Assembly: GCA_025361995.1 (NCBI GenBank) | Contig: JANYIP010000113.1 | Coordinates: 1-7,311 of the forward strand | Length of the DNA stretch: 7,311 bases | From: Streptomycetales bacterium | GTDB taxonomy: Bacteria > Actinomycetota > Actinomycetes > Prado026 | Direction: 5' to 3' | The notes under the pieces: generated by a model | The model's input: the letters and a program-made list of their open reading frames with translations, nothing else | Database searches by the model: none | Told to the model about the DNA's origin: nothing | Shown: positions 5,972 through 7,311 of the stretch, in pieces | Layout of the letters: the number at the start of each line of letters is the position of its first letter | Numbering within the stretch: the first letter of the stretch is position 1 | Translations under genes and position numbers: made by a program

Positions 5972-6002
5972 GATAGTCGATTCGAGGTTGTCCGTGCTCC
6001 GG

Positions 6003-6424
6003 GTGACGACCCCACGGCTCATCCTTCTCAACGGTCCACCGGGGTGCGGCAAAGTCGACATTGGGCCCAGATGTATGTCGACGGCCACGCGTTGGCCCTG
6101 AATCTCGACATCGACAGGATTCGCGGGCTGCTCGGCCGCTGGCAGGACGACGCCACCGAAGCCGGCAGGCTGACACGAGCGCTCGGGCTCGCCGCTGCAC
6201 GGAGCTGCTTCGAGGCTCGCACCGACCGCGGTGAGGACCCTGCGCACACCGAGGCCGGCGCGCTCGTTGGCAGCGGAGGGGGTCGGACGGAACTGGCCGC
6301 CATGTACGACCGGTTGCTGCACGTGCAAGCTCGACGACCGAGCACCCAAGTGGTCCAGACACGCGCAGGCTCGGTTGCCGACGCGTACGCCGCGGTTCTC
6401 GCCGTCGTCGACGGGACCGCCTAG
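6003..6424 (+). pseudogene. P-loop ATP-binding kinase, frameshifted and internally deleted
   Basis: The N-terminus, from GTG 6003 (or GTG 5994 or TTG 5988 in the same frame), reads TTPRLILLNGPPGCGK, a Walker A loop. The frame then breaks. Dropping one A from the AAA at 6051-6053 and one G from the GGG at 6063-6065 restores GKSTLAQMYVDGHALALNLD, which continues as DIDRIRGLLGRWQDD and AGRLTRALGLAAARS, as in actinobacterial AAA-family kinases of about 170-190 residues. The next words, FEARTDRGEDPAHTEAG and LAAMYDRLLHVQARRP, belong much further along that family, so about 45-50 codons (normally HLAAGHDVVVPQ onward) seem to be missing at about 6210. The restored remnant is about 139 residues. With the Walker A broken and the middle gone it cannot be functional. 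Its stop interlocks with that of the opposing gene. The substrate of the family is not known to me. Confidence 0.75.
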
Positions 6425-7183
6425 GCCCAGGTCAGCGGTGAGGCTCCGTCGATCTCCACGACGTCGCGAACAGCGAACTCGACCGACCGCTCAGTGCCCC
6501 AGACGACGACGGCGTCTCCGGTGAGCTGGAGTGTCGAGCCTGTGCTCCAGTCGACGAAGAGCAACCCGGCTGACGTGTCCTCCTGGAGATTGCCCAAGGT
6601 CGTCAGCATGGCGTTGCCGGCATAGTCCGGCCAGCGCAACAGGGTCGATGAGAGGACGTCCACAAACCCCGGCGGTCCGCCGGTCGGCAACCGCGCCGAC
6701 GATGCTCGCCTCAGCGGGTACCCGCTTGGTGATGTGCTGACCGCAGTTGGCGAAGACCTGGTCCACCTCGACGCGCAGGCCAGCCGGGGTCGCAGTGGCG
6801 TACCCGTTGATGCGCATACGCCGACGCGTCCGCGGGTCGAGCGCGATCATGCCGACCTGGGTCGACCCACTGGGTATGGCTGCCAGCGGGTCCGCAGGAA
6901 CGACACCTTCGGCCACCGCCACCGTGTGCTCGTCGGTCGCCCGCAAGAACCCCGCCGGACCGCTGACGAGGCTGGCCCACATCCGACCCGCTCCGTCGGC
7001 GGCTCCAATGACGACGAACCGTTGCTGCGCGAGGAATCCGGCGGCCACGTCGGGGATCGACGAGCCGATGATCTGACCCATCCGCTCGGCTTCGGCGGAC
7101 AGCCCGGCCAGCGACTGGGCGGTACGTTCCCCCTGGTGGTAGGGATCGGCGCGAAGAGTGGGGTTGCCAACCGTGCGGCGCAT
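6421..7183 (-). pseudogene. pyridoxamine 5'-phosphate oxidase family protein, frameshifted
   Basis: These proteins have an FMN-binding split-barrel fold and usually act as flavin-dependent oxidoreductases. The N-terminal part, from ATG 7183, reads YHQGERTAQSLAGLSAEAER, GFLAQQRFVVIGAADGAGR, MWASLVSGPAGFLRA, RRRMRINGYATATPAGLRV and VFANCGQHITKR, all family-like. Near 6690 the family's sequence moves to another frame: TGGPPGFVDVLSST, LRWPDYAGNAMLTTLGNLQ, AGLLFVDWSTGSTLQLTG, ending at the TAG at 6423-6421. Relatives have a longer stretch between the NC..YI motif and the GG.PGFV motif (usually with an ADTFF-like segment), so a deletion as well as a frameshift is likely; that comparison is from memory. 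ATG 7183 overlaps a TGA by one base (TGATG), the likely ancestral stop of the upstream VOC gene, so the two were probably one operon. The present N-terminal frame continues to about 6491 in unrelated residues. Confidence 0.78.
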
Positions 7184-7311
7184 CAGAAGAACCTGCAGGT
7201 CGGGACGTGCGCGTGCGTCGCACGAAGGGCAGCCGCGCCGGACTCTGTACACCTCGAGCCGGGACCCGTCAGGGTCGCTGAAGAACAGAACGCCGGAGTC
7301 CTCGCCAGGAC
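7183..7311 (-). pseudogene. C-terminal end of a VOC (glyoxalase-fold) protein, partial and probably frameshifted
   Basis: From the window edge the minus strand reads GEDSGVLFFSDPDGSRLEVY, the classical last strand of vicinal-oxygen-chelate domains, with the metal-ligand glutamate in LEVY. In the same frame there is no stop before the oxidase gene, so a VOC-oxidase fusion would be read as written. The other candidate frame after about 7245 reads AAALRATHAHVPTCRFF and stops at TGA 7185-7183, overlapping the next ATG; a TC-x-FF ending is familiar from actinobacterial VOC proteins. I therefore think a one-base insertion near 7230-7246 shifted the frame and the apparent fusion is an artefact or decay. 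The N-terminal part lies outside the window. Confidence 0.6.

Noticed and set aside
5948..6424. The intact 158-codon frame starting at GTG 5948 as a complete gene
   Set aside because: Its first 40 codons are out of frame with the Walker A region and read as nonsense for the family; only the later part is kinase-like.
6491..7252. The intact 253-codon minus-strand frame as a complete gene
   Set aside because: Its last roughly 65 codons, below 6690, have lost the family sequence, which continues in another frame.
1..7311. CRISPR array, insertion sequence, tRNA or rRNA gene
   Set aside because: I saw no regularly spaced repeats, no transposase motifs with terminal repeats and no cloverleaf or ribosomal RNA signature.

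Overview
The window is high-GC throughout, with third codon positions almost always G or C. The gene set (lipoprotein N-acyltransferase, polyprenol-phosphate-mannose synthase, FxsA and a zinc-type RbpA) points to an actinomycete, probably of the Nocardioides/Propionibacteriales kind. The phylum follows from gene content; the finer placement is inference from memory of similar gene orders.

Bases 1-2936 hold a same-strand cluster: lnt, then ppm (overlapping by 26 bases), then an fxsA-type gene 6 bases later. Lnt adds the third acyl chain to lipoproteins and Ppm makes polyprenol-phosphate-mannose, the sugar donor for glycolipids and protein O-mannosylation. In mycobacteria these two activities are fused in one polypeptide; here they are separate overlapping genes. 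As written, lnt carries a single-base frameshift near base 331. A perfect 14-bp hairpin (2941-2972) closes the cluster and serves the convergent gene too.

Bases 2986-4315 lie on the minus strand: rbpA, encoding an RNA polymerase-binding protein with a complete Cys-His-Cys-Cys zinc site, and a glycerophosphodiester phosphodiesterase. The spacer upstream of rbpA contains an exact SigR/SigH-type promoter (GGAAT-N18-GTT), so rbpA is probably induced by thiol-oxidative stress.

Bases 4397-5912 return to the plus strand: a Pr6Pr-family membrane protein with a likely leaderless start, a short coding-like remnant without a start codon, and an intact single-pass membrane protein of unknown function.

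Bases 5950-7311 look like decaying DNA. A P-loop kinase gene reads in the plus direction with two frame-breaking insertions and an apparent internal deletion of about 45-50 codons. A pyridoxamine-5'-phosphate-oxidase-like gene reads towards it on the minus strand and is frameshifted. The two stop codons interlock in one CTAG. Upstream of the oxidase gene is the tail of a VOC (glyoxalase-fold) gene, apparently also frameshifted. At least five frame breaks in one window mean either true gene decay or a draft-quality sequence; the internal deletions favour real decay at the right end, while the lnt lesion could be an error.

I found no tRNA or rRNA gene, CRISPR array, insertion sequence or convincing new system. 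The most useful observations are the rbpA promoter, the pattern of frame breaks, the interlocked stop codons, the AT-rich palindrome at 5959-5971 and the uncharacterised gene at 5214-5912.
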